Assembly: GCA_000737985.1 (NCBI GenBank)
Contig: JNVT01000092.1
Coordinates: forward strand, 1-64,000
Origin: Gammaproteobacteria bacterium MFB021
Lineage (GTDB): Bacteria; Pseudomonadota; Gammaproteobacteria; Pseudomonadales; Halomonadaceae
Direction: 5' to 3'
Length of the DNA: 64,000 bases
The notes below the pieces were generated by a model that was not told the DNA's origin, ran no database searches, and saw only the letters and a program-made list of their open reading frames with translations. Position numbers and translations under genes: made by a program. Positions 33,743-42,793 of this stretch are shown piece by piece (position 1 is the stretch's first letter; the number at the start of each line of letters is the position of its first letter).

Positions 33743-34657
33743 CTAGTCGCGCTCGGTGTCGCCCCGAAGCACGGGCAGCGCCCGTAGTCGCGGCACCGCG
33801 AAGTCGAGAAAGGCGCGCACCTTGGCCGCCGCCCGGCGCCCTTCGACATGAACCAGATGCACCGGCAGCGGAGCGGGTTCATGGTCTTGCAGCACGCGCA
33901 CCAGTTGCCCGGAGTCGAGGTCCGGCCCCACCTGATAAGAGAGTACCCGGCACAGCCCCCAGCCCAGCCTGGCGACATCGATGGCCGCCGCCACGCTGCT
34001 CACCGTGAGTCGCGCGTTCACGCTGACACGCTGCGGTGCCGCCGCGCCGAGCTGCCACTCCCGCGCTGCGGCGCCGCCCGCCAGGGCGACGAGGTGATGC
34101 CGGGCGAGATCGTCCGGCGTGCGCGGATGCCCCCAGCGGGCGAGGTAATCCGGCGAGGCGCAGATGACGCGACGCACCTGACCGATACGCACGGCGGTGA
34201 GCTCGGAGTCGGGCAGATGACCGATACGCACGGCGATATCGAAGCCCTCCTCGACCAGATTGACGATGCGATCGAGCATCACCACGTCCGCGCGGACCTG
34301 TGAGAAGTGATCGAGGAAATCCGTGAGCAGCGGGGTGACGTGAAGGCGGCCGAACTCCTGCGGGCAGGTGATCCGCAGCTGACCCACCGGGGTGTTGGCT
34401 GCCCCCGAGGCGGCATCGTCGGCAGCCTGCAGCTGGGCGAGGACCTCGCGCACCTCCCCGAGGTAGGCCCGGCCCGCCTCGGTCAAGCGCACACGGCGGG
34501 TCGAGCGGGTGAACAGGCGGGCGCCCAGATGGGCTTCTAGCGTATTGATGGCGCGGGTCGCGGAGGGCGCGCTGAGCCCGCTGGCGCGCGCCCCCTGGGC
34601 GAAACTTTCCGCCTCGGCGATGGCGACGAAAACGCTCAGGGCCTGTAGGCGATCCAT
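33743..34657 (-). CDS. LysR-family transcriptional regulator (divergent from GST operon)
   Basis: A 304-residue LysR regulator of the AaeR/DsdC-like large subgroup that acts near oxidoreductase genes. The helix-turn-helix is at residues 16-40 (ESFAQGARASGLSAPSATRAI) and the effector domain spans residues 90-295. The last codons end GDTERD and the TAG stop derives from the CTAG border of element copy 3, so insertion may have trimmed or replaced the native 3' end. It is transcribed away from the GST and PNPOx-reductase genes, which it probably controls. Confidence 0.88.
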   Translation of the reverse strand: MDRLQALSVFVAIAEAESFAQGARASGLSAPSATRAINTLEAHLGARLFTRSTRRVRLTEAGRAYLGEVREVLAQLQAADDAASGAANTPVGQLRITCPQEFGRLHVTPLLTDFLDHFSQVRADVVMLDRIVNLVEEGFDIAVRIGHLPDSELTAVRIGQVRRVICASPDYLARWGHPRTPDDLARHHLVALAGGAAAREWQLGAAAPQRVSVNARLTVSSVAAAIDVARLGWGLCRVLSYQVGPDLDSGQLVRVLQDHEPAPLPVHLVHVEGRRAAAKVRAFLDFAVPRLRALPVLRGDTERD

Positions 34658-34707
34658 GGCGGTGGCGGGGCTCCCGGTGTCGATGGCGTTTCAGCATTCA
34701 TCTTGGC

Positions 34708-34726
34708 ATTTCAAAATACAAAATGG
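34708..34726. promoter_or_regulatory. CATTT-N9-AAATG inverted repeat
   Basis: Short perfect arms with LysR-box spacing in the A/T-rich gap between the divergent LysR and GST genes, 51 bp upstream of the LysR start. A likely autoregulatory operator, but the arms are only 5 bp. Confidence 0.35.
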
Positions 34727-34883
34727 TCCCTTTCAGAATAGACCCATTCTTTCATTAAACGATGGCGAATAGTGTGGGCATCAGGACGCGCCGCGCGGCT
34801 GTCACTGACTCATGCCGTCCATGAGTCGTGCCGTTCATGAGTCGTAACACGCCGATCCGTGCCAACACTGAAGGAGTCTGGTC

Positions 34884-35525
34884 ATGGCGAATGCCAACGC
34901 CCTTAGCGACGCCCCCATCAAGCTCTACCGCAACCCCAAGTCGGGCCACTGCCACCGTGTCGAACTGATGCTGGCGCTACTGGATATCCCTTATGAGAAC
35001 GTCGATCTCGATATGGCCAACGGCGCCCACCGCGAGCCCGGCTATCTGAAGATCAGCCCGCTGGGGCAGGTGCCGGCGATCGATGACAACGGCATCACGC
35101 TTTCGGATTCCAATGCGATCCTCGTCTATCTGGTCGAGCGCTATGGGGATGCTGCCCGCTGGATCGGCAGCACGCCGCTGGAGAAGGCCCGGGTGCAGCG
35201 CTGGCTCTCCATCGCCGCCGGCGAGATCGCCCACGGCCCTTGCGCTGCGCGGCTGGTCACGGTGTTCGGCGCGCCGCTAAATCATGACGCCGCCAAGGCG
35301 AGTTCGCACACCCTGCTCAAGATGATGAACGCCCATCTCGCTGGCCGTGCGTGGCTGGCGAGCGATCATCCGACGCTGGCCGACATCGCCGGCTACAGCT
35401 ACATCGCCCATGCGCCGGAGGGCGGTGTGAGTCTCGATCCTTATCCGCAGGTGCGCGCCTGGCTGGGGCGCATCGAGGCGCTGCCGCGTTTCGTCGCCAT
35501 GGCGTCCTCGCCGCGGTTGGCCTGA
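34884..35525 (+). CDS. Glutathione S-transferase family protein
   Basis: A 213-residue cytosolic GST: thioredoxin-like N-terminal domain (residues 10-85, with QVPAIDDNG and the SDSNAILVYL glutathione-binding Ser-Asn region) and an all-helical C-terminal domain containing TLADIAGYSYIAHAPEG. It probably conjugates or reduces electrophiles. A good GGAG ribosome site precedes the ATG. The flavoprotein gene follows after 28 bp with its own GGAGG, forming a two-gene operon divergent from LysR. Its substrate is unknown. Confidence 0.9.
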   Translation: MANANALSDAPIKLYRNPKSGHCHRVELMLALLDIPYENVDLDMANGAHREPGYLKISPLGQVPAIDDNGITLSDSNAILVYLVERYGDAARWIGSTPLEKARVQRWLSIAAGEIAHGPCAARLVTVFGAPLNHDAAKASSHTLLKMMNAHLAGRAWLASDHPTLADIAGYSYIAHAPEGGVSLDPYPQVRAWLGRIEALPRFVAMASSPRLA

Positions 35526-35553
35526 ACCGGAGAATTGCCTACGGAGGTCGGTC

Positions 35554-37212
35554 ATGACACGCGAGACGACGCCCTTCCATGCGGGTGAGCTAGAGGCGCA
35601 GCGCCGCGCCGGCGTGGCGCCATCCGGTCGCTTCATCCGCGATTACATGCCCGAGCAGCATCGCGAGTTCTTCGCCCAGTTGCCGTTCATTGTCCTCGCC
35701 GCCGGTGATGCCCAGGGCCGGCCCTGGGTCACGCTGCTCGCGGGAGAGCCGGGGTTCATCGACACACCCGATGCACGAACGCTGAGCGTGGCGGCGGCGC
35801 CGGGGCGCGAGGATCCACTGGCGACGGCGCTGGAGGAGGGCGGCGAAGTCGGCCTGTTGGGGATCGAGCTGGCGACGCGGCGCCGCAACCGGCTCAACGG
35901 GGTGGTCCGCGCGGCCCAGAGGGGACTGGTCGTTGCGGTGCAGCAGAGCTTCGGCAACTGCCCGCAGTACATCCGCGAGCGGGCGTGGCATCGCGTCGAG
36001 CCCACATCAGCGCCCGCTGCCACTGTCTCGTCGCGGCTGGATGCCGGCCAGCGCGCGCAAATCAGCGCCGCGGACACCTTCTTTATCGGCTCCGTTTCCG
36101 GCGCCGCCGCCCCCGACTCGGCCCAAGATTCAGTCAGGGAGCCGCGTACGAAGCGCGGTTACGACGCCTCCCACCGTGGCGGCGAGCCGGGATTCGTCCA
36201 GGTCACTGGGGCCGGCACGCTGCGCTTCCCGGACTATCCGGGCAACAACTTCTTCAACACCCTTGGCAACCTGATTCAGAACCCGCGCGTGGGTCTGCTG
36301 TTCGTCGATTTCGAGACCGGCGGCCTGCTGCAGATCAGCGGGCGTGCCCGCATCGAGTGGCAGCCGGAGCAAAGCGAGGATCCGAGCGCCCAGCGCTGGG
36401 TCGAGGTCAGCATCGAGCGAGTGGTCGAGCGCCCCGAAGCGCTGGCCCTGCGCTGGCAGCGAGAGACGCCGGCGCTGCGACTCGAAGTGATCGAAAAGCG
36501 CCGGGAGAGCGACCTGGTCACGTCCTTTCGGCTGGCCAGCGCCGACGGCAGCGCGCTGCCCCCGTTCCGGTCCGGGCAGCACCTGCCGCTCGAACTCTCG
36601 ATGCCGGGGCAGACGGAACGGGTTCGGCGCAGCTATTCGCTCTCGGGGTCGCTGGGTGATGAGACCTACCGCATCAGCGTCAAGCGCGAGGCGCATGGGG
36701 TCGCGTCACGCTTTCTGCATGACCGGGTCGCGGCCGGCGACTGTCTTACTGCCCACGCCCCCGCTGGTGACTTCGTGTTGCCCGCCGGGCAGGGGCCGCT
36801 GGTGCTGATCAGTGCCGGTGTGGGTATCACGCCGATGCTGGCGATGCTGCACGCGGCGGTGGCGGAGGGCGCGCGCGATGTCTGGTTCGTGCACGCCACC
36901 CGCAACGGTGACGCCCATGCCTTCCGGGCGGAGGTCGAGGCCGCGATTCGAGCCAGCGCACGTTCGGCCGCCCGCCGGGTCGAGCGCCGCGTCTTCTATA
37001 GCGCCCCGCGGGCAGACGATACCCTCGGCCAGGATTATGACGCCGAAGGCCGGCTCACCGCCGCGGACCTGCTGGCGCTGAAGGCCGGGAAGGATGCCCA
37101 CTATCTGCTCTGCGGGCCCGTCGGGTTTCTCGCCGACCTCAGCGCTGGTCTGGAAGCGCACGGCGTGGCGGCAGACCGCATCGCCTTCGAGACCTTTGGT
37201 CCAGCGGGGTGA
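35554..37212 (+). CDS. Pyridoxamine-phosphate-oxidase-like domain fused to FAD/NAD(P)H reductase
   Basis: A 552-residue fusion. Residues 1-290 are a PNPOx-like split beta-barrel flavin domain. Residues 310-550 are a ferredoxin-NADP reductase-type module: the FAD motif RRSYSLSG is near residue 357, the NAD(P)H-binding GVGITPMLAML near 422, and the C-terminal FETFGPAG is standard. There is no C-terminal 2Fe-2S domain. The expected role is transfer of hydride equivalents from NAD(P)H via FAD to the barrel domain, possibly for reduction of a quinone, nitro compound or peroxide. It is co-transcribed with the GST gene. The physiological substrate is unknown. Confidence 0.85.
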   Translation: MTRETTPFHAGELEAQRRAGVAPSGRFIRDYMPEQHREFFAQLPFIVLAAGDAQGRPWVTLLAGEPGFIDTPDARTLSVAAAPGREDPLATALEEGGEVGLLGIELATRRRNRLNGVVRAAQRGLVVAVQQSFGNCPQYIRERAWHRVEPTSAPAATVSSRLDAGQRAQISAADTFFIGSVSGAAAPDSAQDSVREPRTKRGYDASHRGGEPGFVQVTGAGTLRFPDYPGNNFFNTLGNLIQNPRVGLLFVDFETGGLLQISGRARIEWQPEQSEDPSAQRWVEVSIERVVERPEALALRWQRETPALRLEVIEKRRESDLVTSFRLASADGSALPPFRSGQHLPLELSMPGQTERVRRSYSLSGSLGDETYRISVKREAHGVASRFLHDRVAAGDCLTAHAPAGDFVLPAGQGPLVLISAGVGITPMLAMLHAAVAEGARDVWFVHATRNGDAHAFRAEVEAAIRASARSAARRVERRVFYSAPRADDTLGQDYDAEGRLTAADLLALKAGKDAHYLLCGPVGFLADLSAGLEAHGVAADRIAFETFGPAG

Positions 37213-37376
37213 GGCGAGAGGAGCGACAGCGACTGGTGTCTGCGACTAAAGTCTTGAATGCCCGGAACGCTTTTCGCCGAGGGGAGTTGGTACGCTAGCC
37301 GCTGCTTCTATCTTCCCTGGCTGTCTGCGGTCAGTTCCTTTTCCACCGCTTGCTAGCCGAGCTTCAAGGCGAACTC

Positions 37377-38573
37377 ATGATCATCTCAGGCCCTACCGAT
37401 TACCGCCGAGCCGCCAAGCGGCGTATTCCCCGCTTTCTGTTCGATTATCTCGATGGCGGCGCGGTGACCGAAAGCACGATGCGCGGCAACGTCGAGGCCC
37501 TGCAGGGCATTCCGCTGCGCCAGCGAGTGCTGCAAGGGGGCGGTGATCCCCGGCTCGACACCGAGGTGCTGGGCAGCCGCTGGAAACTGCCGGTGGCGCT
37601 GGCGCCGGTCGGGGCGACCGGCATGTACGCGCGCCGCGGCGAGGTGCAGGCTGCCAGAGCCGCCGAGAAGGCCGGTATCCCCTATACGCTGTCGACGGTG
37701 TCGGTCTGCTCCATCGAGGAGGTGGCGGCGGGGGCCCGCGGTGAGCTGTGGTCGCAGCTCTATGTGCTCAAGGATCGCGGCTTCATGCAGAACGCGCTGG
37801 AGCGCGCCTGGGCGGCGGGCATGAAGACCCTGGTCTTCACCGTCGACATGCCGCTGCCGGGTTCGCGCTACCGCGACCGCCACTCCGGCATGTCCGGCCC
37901 GCATGCCAAATTGCGCCAGGCCACTCAGGCGCTGACCCACCCCTGGTGGGCGTTCGACGTCGCGCTCAAGGGCAAGCCGCTATCGTTCGGCAACATCGAG
38001 GCGTATACCGGTCGCCAGATGAGCATGGACGACTACATGGGATTCCTGGCCAAGAATTTCGATCCCTCCATCAGTTGGAGCGAGCTGGAGTGGATCCGCG
38101 AGAGCTGGAAGGGCAACCTGATCATCAAGGGACTGCTGGACAAGGAGGACGCCCGCGATGCCGTGCGCATGGGCGCCGATGGCATCATCGTTTCCAACCA
38201 CGGCGGCCGGCAGCTCGATGGTGCCATCCCTACCGCGCGGGCGTTGCCGCATATCGCCGAGGCCGTGGGTGACGAGCTCACCGTGCTGGCGGACTCCGGC
38301 GTGCGCTCAGGTCTGGATGTGGTCAGGATGCTGGCGCTGGGGGCGAAGGGCGTGCTGCTCGGCCGCGCCTACGCCTATGCGCTGGCGGCGGCCGGCGAGC
38401 GCGGCGTCTCGCATCTGCTGGAGCTGATCGCGGCCGACCTGCGCGTGACCATGACGCTGATCGGTGCGCAAGCGCCCGCGGATATCAATGCAAGCCACTT
38501 GGAGTCGATGGTGAAGTCGCTGGAGAGCGAACACCGCCCGGCGGTGGCGTCACCGGAAGCCGCCAGGTTCTGA
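37377..38573 (+). CDS. lldD: FMN-dependent L-lactate dehydrogenase (LldD type)
   Basis: A 398-residue FMN-dependent alpha-hydroxyacid dehydrogenase that oxidises L-lactate to pyruvate and passes electrons to the quinone pool at the inner face of the membrane. Motifs: [17 protein letters not shown] at the N-terminus, LKDRG in the middle, and the catalytic [10 protein letters not shown] with His at 275 followed by the FMN-phosphate DSGVRSG. The start [13 protein letters not shown] matches LldD proteins; a GTG-type extension upstream is not needed. It stands alone without lactate permease or LldR. Mandelate or glycolate dehydrogenases share the fold, but the N-terminus and length favour lactate. 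Confidence 0.88.
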   Translation: MIISGPTDYRRAAKRRIPRFLFDYLDGGAVTESTMRGNVEALQGIPLRQRVLQGGGDPRLDTEVLGSRWKLPVALAPVGATGMYARRGEVQAARAAEKAGIPYTLSTVSVCSIEEVAAGARGELWSQLYVLKDRGFMQNALERAWAAGMKTLVFTVDMPLPGSRYRDRHSGMSGPHAKLRQATQALTHPWWAFDVALKGKPLSFGNIEAYTGRQMSMDDYMGFLAKNFDPSISWSELEWIRESWKGNLIIKGLLDKEDARDAVRMGADGIIVSNHGGRQLDGAIPTARALPHIAEAVGDELTVLADSGVRSGLDVVRMLALGAKGVLLGRAYAYALAAAGERGVSHLLELIAADLRVTMTLIGAQAPADINASHLESMVKSLESEHRPAVASPEAARF

Positions 38574-38607
38574 GCCCGGGGCGGCGTCTCGGGTCGTCAT
38601 GGCTGTC

Positions 38608-38659
38608 ATGGCAGTTATGAATGGCAGTTATGAATGGCAGTTATGAATGGCAGTTATGC
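38608..38659 (+). repeat. 13-bp tandem repeat, four copies
   Basis: Four tandem copies of ATGGCAGTTATGA, the last differing only in its final base. They lie between lldD and the mechanosensitive channel gene, about 120 bp before the channel start. The unit contains ATG and TGA out of phase, so no peptide is encoded. Confidence 0.85.
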
Positions 38660-38780
38660 ACGAGGTAGGCACGCCAGATACGGATGGTACTGCCCGCTGG
38701 CGGGATTGACCCACGTGATGGACGCGCCCCAGGGAAGGCCGGATGATTCGGCGCACGATTCACGCAAGCGAGACTCAGGG

Positions 38781-40484
38781 ATGACACGAACGAGCTCATG
38801 GCCGCGCTGGTGGCTGGCGGCAGCGATATGGCTGGTCTCCAGCCTGTGCCTGGCACAGACGCCGGACGCCGGCGGTGCCCAGGAGTGGTACGCGACCGAT
38901 GCGCTGAATAGCGGCCTGGGGCCGGCGCCGGACGCCGTCAAGCTGAGAACCCCGCGGGAGGCGCTGCGTACCTTCCGCGATTTGACCGACCAGGATGATT
39001 TCGCGGCGGCGGCGCATATCCTCAACCTCGCCGATCTCTCTCCGGCGGAACAGCGCGAGCAGGGCGCGGCGCTGGCGCGCGAGCTCGCCGCCATCTTCCA
39101 GCGCGGCAAGTCGATCCGCATTTCCCGGCTTCCCGGACGTCAGGATGCCGCCATCGAGGACCCCTCGGGCAAGAGCCCCCACGCTGGCGAATCGCGTCGC
39201 GATATCGAACTGGCCTCGCTCGAGGCCGATGGCGACACCTATGATATCCGGCTGGGACGTTATCGCGTCGGCAATGCGGATCCGGTCTGGCTGATCACGC
39301 CGGAGAGCGTGGCGGCGATTCCCGCGCTCTATCGCGAATATGGCCCGACGGCGTTCGAGCGCCACATTCCCGAGCGCTTCAAGACCTCGTTCGGGCCGCT
39401 GCGGATCTGGGAGTGGATCGCGATTCCGCTGGTGCTGCTGGCGGTCGCACTGATCGGCCTGGGTGTCTATCGCCTGATCGAGGTGCTGACGCGCTGGTTG
39501 CCCTCCGGTGCGCCGAGCATCTTCGCCAAGCAGATTCGCGGCCCGGTAGCGCTGATCGTGATGTCCTTGCTGACCCAGGCGCTGCTCGATTACGTCGTCT
39601 CCTTCTCGGCGGTGGCGACGACCACCCTGCGCGTGGTGCTGATCGCCATCCTGGCCTGGGGGATCGGGGCCGTCGGGCTGCGCCTGGTCGATACCATGAT
39701 GCTGAAGATGACGCGGCGTCTCGCCGGACAGATCGATGATTCCAAACCCAGGGACGAACGCAAGCTGCTGACCACGCTCTACGCGGTGCGGCGCATCATC
39801 ATTCTCATTCTGGTGACGGCGGTATCGATCTATGTTCTGGGGCAGGTTCAGCTGTTCGAAACCCTGGGGCTCTCGATTCTGGCCTCGGCCAGCGTATTGG
39901 CGGTGCTGGTGGGCGTGGCGGGGCAGGCGGTGCTCGGCAACATCCTGTCATCGTTTCAGCTCTCGCTGGCCAAGCCGATCCGAGTCGGCGATCTGGTGAT
40001 GTTCGAAGGGCAGTGGGCCTATGTCGAAGGGATCTTCTACACGCATATCCGGCTGCGGCTATGGAACGAGCGACGCCTGATCGTGCCGGTCACCTACTTC
40101 GCCTCGAAGGCGTTCGAGAACCTCTCCTCCAAGAGCACGAAGGAGTACCGCAGCCTCGTGCTGACGCTGCACCTGAGCGCCGACATCGCGATCCTGCGCG
40201 AGAAATTTCTCGCCTTCGCCAAGGCCGAGGAGAACGTGATCGAGCATCACAAGCTGCTGTGCTGCGTGACCGACCAGACCGGCCCGGCACAGACCGTGAC
40301 CTGCTATCTGATGACGGTCGATCCGCTATCCGGATGGACCGCCGAGGTCAGCATCCGCGAGAAGCTGCTGGCGTTCATTCGCGACGAGCATCCCGAGTGG
40401 TGGCCCCGGGACGTGGTGGTGCTCAGCCATCGCGATATCGCCCGAGGGCACACCTCGGGCGAGGCTGGCGAGCTGGCGCCATGA
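38781..40484 (+). CDS. MscS-family mechanosensitive ion channel
   Basis: A 567-residue inner-membrane channel. A Sec signal peptide (MTRTSSWPRWWLAAAIW, cleavage near LCLAQ) is followed by a roughly 190-residue periplasmic domain, then four or five helices from residue 210, and the MscS pore helix and beta domain (VGVAGQAVLGNILSSFQLSLAKPIRVGD around residue 385). The large periplasmic domain puts it with the YbdG/MscM-like or plant-like long MscS proteins. It would open under membrane tension to release solutes in osmotic down-shock. The start at 38781 is chosen because it gives a proper signal peptide. It is monocistronic. Confidence 0.88.
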   Translation: MTRTSSWPRWWLAAAIWLVSSLCLAQTPDAGGAQEWYATDALNSGLGPAPDAVKLRTPREALRTFRDLTDQDDFAAAAHILNLADLSPAEQREQGAALARELAAIFQRGKSIRISRLPGRQDAAIEDPSGKSPHAGESRRDIELASLEADGDTYDIRLGRYRVGNADPVWLITPESVAAIPALYREYGPTAFERHIPERFKTSFGPLRIWEWIAIPLVLLAVALIGLGVYRLIEVLTRWLPSGAPSIFAKQIRGPVALIVMSLLTQALLDYVVSFSAVATTTLRVVLIAILAWGIGAVGLRLVDTMMLKMTRRLAGQIDDSKPRDERKLLTTLYAVRRIIILILVTAVSIYVLGQVQLFETLGLSILASASVLAVLVGVAGQAVLGNILSSFQLSLAKPIRVGDLVMFEGQWAYVEGIFYTHIRLRLWNERRLIVPVTYFASKAFENLSSKSTKEYRSLVLTLHLSADIAILREKFLAFAKAEENVIEHHKLLCCVTDQTGPAQTVTCYLMTVDPLSGWTAEVSIREKLLAFIRDEHPEWWPRDVVVLSHRDIARGHTSGEAGELAP

Positions 40485-40533
40485 GACGCCCGGGCTCGCC
40501 GTGCCGTTGCTTGGCCCTGAGCCTGGGCGGGTA

Positions 40534-40971
40534 TTAGCGGCAGGCTTCCTCGCCATCCACCCACAGCCAGTAGCCGACGCCGAACAGGGCGCCGATGATC
40601 AGGCCGGGACCGCTGGCGGCACCGGCGACGATGGCCAGGTTCCAGCTACCCGCGGTCATGCCGGCGGTCTCGACGCCGTAGTGGGCGCAGGCTTCATTGA
40701 CGCCGCCATATTCGTGCAGCGCGTACTTCACTCCCTGCTTGAGGCCAATGGAGGCCAGGGCGGTGAGATACGGGTCACCGATCGGCGACAGCAGCGGGTT
40801 GGCCTCGTCATAGCCGTGATCCAGCGCGTAGGCGGTGGTGGCGGCGTCCAGCGTGGTGCCCAGGCCCGGGCCACGGGTGCCCGCGCAGCCGCTGAGCAGT
40901 GAGGCGACGAGCGCAAGGCTCGCGATGCCGGTAACGGTCCTGAAGCGCTTGACGGTCTTGAAAGTTTTCAT
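40534..40971 (-). CDS. Putative lipoprotein of unknown function
   Basis: A 145-residue protein with a lipoprotein signal: hydrophobic core followed by the lipobox LLSGC (Cys near residue 30). The mature part has Gly/Ala-rich helices (LDAATTAYALDHGYDEANP) and a second hydrophobic segment near the C-terminus (GPGLIIGALFGVGYWLWV), so it could be anchored at both ends. I do not recognise a characterised family. The ATG at 40971 is preferred; one nine codons earlier is possible. It has a strongly structured 5' leader at 41040-41111. Confidence 0.75.
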   Translation of the reverse strand: MKTFKTVKRFRTVTGIASLALVASLLSGCAGTRGPGLGTTLDAATTAYALDHGYDEANPLLSPIGDPYLTALASIGLKQGVKYALHEYGGVNEACAHYGVETAGMTAGSWNLAIVAGAASGPGLIIGALFGVGYWLWVDGEEACR

Positions 40972-41338
40972 CTCGAGGATCTCTGGGTGATCGGCCATGT
41001 GTGCGACGGTGTGGCGCGAGCCGTCTTGCTGGTCGATACCGCAGGATCTTTCGTCCCTGCGTAGCTACCCCGACGGTGTCTCTATTCCAGCTCTCGCTGG
41101 CTGCCGTCGGGACTATCGGCGTTACTAAAGGCAAACTTTAATTAGGAATTTGTAATCGCAGCGTATCGATAGATGCATGTAGGGTGAATTTTGGTGAGTT
41201 ATGTGTCGCTGATCGAGGGGCTGCTGGGGGCAGAACCGGCGGTAGGATGTGGAAGGCAGGCTGGGTCGATGGGCGCTATATGCAAGTGCCCCTGTGGATA
41301 TCTCCACCGGGGCACGCGTTTGGTACGGTCTGTCGCTA
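40972..41338. other. Intergenic region upstream of the lipoprotein gene
   Basis: About 370 bp with no gene. It contains a structured leader (41040-41111), an A/T-rich likely minus-strand promoter near 41120-41180, and toward 41340 the 3' flank of the PQQ dehydrogenase gene with a hairpin (CCCCTGTGGATATCTCCACCGGGG) at 41289-41312 that may be its terminator. Confidence 0.65.
41040..41111 (-). promoter_or_regulatory. Structured 5' leader of the lipoprotein gene
   Basis: On the minus strand an 8-bp stem CCCGACGG/CCGTCGGG encloses an inner CCAGC-GAGA-GCTGG hairpin with a GNRA tetraloop, followed by a second hairpin CGCAGG/CCTGCG. The set lies 69-140 nt before the lipoprotein ATG. The nested GNRA-capped stem plus a second hairpin is the style of riboswitch or regulatory RNA folds, but it does not match a class that I can name. 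Confidence 0.45.
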
Positions 41339-42793
41339 TCAGGTATTGCGGGTGTCGCTGTCACCGTCGATGGGTGCGGCCTCGGATGCCGGCGGCGGTG
41401 ATGCATCGCCGGTGGCGCCGGCACCTTCATCGTTATCCATACCATCACTGGGGCCGGTATCGCCGCCCGCATCGACCGGGGCATCACGGGTCACCCGCCA
41501 GACCGCGTTGGTAAGGTCGTCGGCGATGATCACCGCGCCGTCGGGCGCCACGCTGACCCCCACCGGACGGCCGCGGGTGGTGTCATCGCTGGCCAGGAAG
41601 CCGGAGACGAAGTCGACCGGATCACCGGCAGGCTTACCATTCTCGAACGGAATGAAAACCACCTTGTAGCCGACCGGATCGGCGCGGTTCCAACTGCCGT
41701 GCTCGCTGACGAAAACGCCGTCGCTGAACTCGCCACCGACTGCGGCATTGGAGAAGGCGACGCCGAGCGGCGCGCGGTGGGAGCCGAGGCTGTAGTCGGG
41801 GGCGATGGCGGACTCGACCTTGGCCGGGTCCTGCGGGCGCACCCGCGGGTCGACGTGCTGGCCCCAGTAGCTGTAGGGCCAGCCGTAGAAGCCGCCTTCC
41901 TGCACGCTGGTGAGATAGTCCGGCACCAGGTTGGGGCCCAGCTCGTCACGCTCGTTGACCACTGCCCACAGCGTATCGGTGCCGGGCTGGAAAGTCAGCG
42001 CGGTGGGGTTGCGCAGGCCGCTGGCGTAGGTGCGATGGGCGCCGGTCTCGGTGTCGATCTGCCAGATCTCGGCGCGGTCGACCTCGGCGGCCATGCCGCG
42101 CTCGGTGATATTGCTGTTGGAGCCGATCCCCACGTAGAGATGCTGGCCATCGGGGCTCGCGGTCAGCGCCTTGGTCCAGTGGTGGTTGATCTGTGCCGGC
42201 AGCGGCGTCAGCGTCTCGGGGGCGCCTCGGGCGGCGGTCTGACCCGGCTGATAGTCGAAGCGCACCAGTGCATCCTGATTGGCGACATAGAGGTCGCTGC
42301 CCACCAGTGCCAGGCCGTAGGGGGCGTTCAGGCCGTCGGCGAACACCGTCTGCTGCTCGTAGGTGCCATCGCCATCGGCGTCGCGCAGCAGGGTGAGGCG
42401 ATCACCGCCTTTCACCGCGGTGGTACCCTTGGACTGGATCAGCCCGGCAATGAAATCCTTCGGCCGGACCTTGGGCGCATTGCCGCCGCCCTTGCCCTCG
42501 GCGACCAGGATATCGCCGTTGGGCAGTACCAGGGTCTGGCGCGGCACCTGCAGATCGGTGGCGATGGCGGTAATGGTGTAGCCCTTGGGGACCTCGGGCT
42601 TGCGCTCGTTCCAGGGTGTCTGCTCGGGCACGCCCATGTTGGGCAGCAGGCCGCGCTGCGGCTCGGGCAACTGAGGGTCGGCGCCATACTGGGCCTCGGC
42701 GGCCAGGGCGCCGGTGGCGACCAGCAGCAGTGGCAGCAGGGTCAGGCGTGACAGACACGCGAGCGGGGCGGTTTGACGCGGGCGAGTTTTCAT
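41339..42793 (-). CDS. PQQ-dependent sugar (sorbosone-type) dehydrogenase
   Basis: A 484-residue secreted six-bladed propeller of the soluble glucose/L-sorbosone dehydrogenase family, which uses pyrroloquinoline quinone to oxidise aldoses or aldehydes in the periplasm. There is a Sec signal peptide (core LTLLPLLLVATGALA) and family motifs NHHWTKALTASPDG, GLRNPTALTFQPGTDTLW and EHGSWNRADPVGYKV. The C-terminal 40 residues are an acidic Gly/Asp/Pro-rich tail with no known role. Its ATG overlaps the stop of the upstream membrane protein gene by one base, so the pair is coupled. No heme domain is present; electrons must go to a partner. Confidence 0.87.
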   Translation of the reverse strand: MKTRPRQTAPLACLSRLTLLPLLLVATGALAAEAQYGADPQLPEPQRGLLPNMGVPEQTPWNERKPEVPKGYTITAIATDLQVPRQTLVLPNGDILVAEGKGGGNAPKVRPKDFIAGLIQSKGTTAVKGGDRLTLLRDADGDGTYEQQTVFADGLNAPYGLALVGSDLYVANQDALVRFDYQPGQTAARGAPETLTPLPAQINHHWTKALTASPDGQHLYVGIGSNSNITERGMAAEVDRAEIWQIDTETGAHRTYASGLRNPTALTFQPGTDTLWAVVNERDELGPNLVPDYLTSVQEGGFYGWPYSYWGQHVDPRVRPQDPAKVESAIAPDYSLGSHRAPLGVAFSNAAVGGEFSDGVFVSEHGSWNRADPVGYKVVFIPFENGKPAGDPVDFVSGFLASDDTTRGRPVGVSVAPDGAVIIADDLTNAVWRVTRDAPVDAGGDTGPSDGMDNDEGAGATGDASPPPASEAAPIDGDSDTRNT

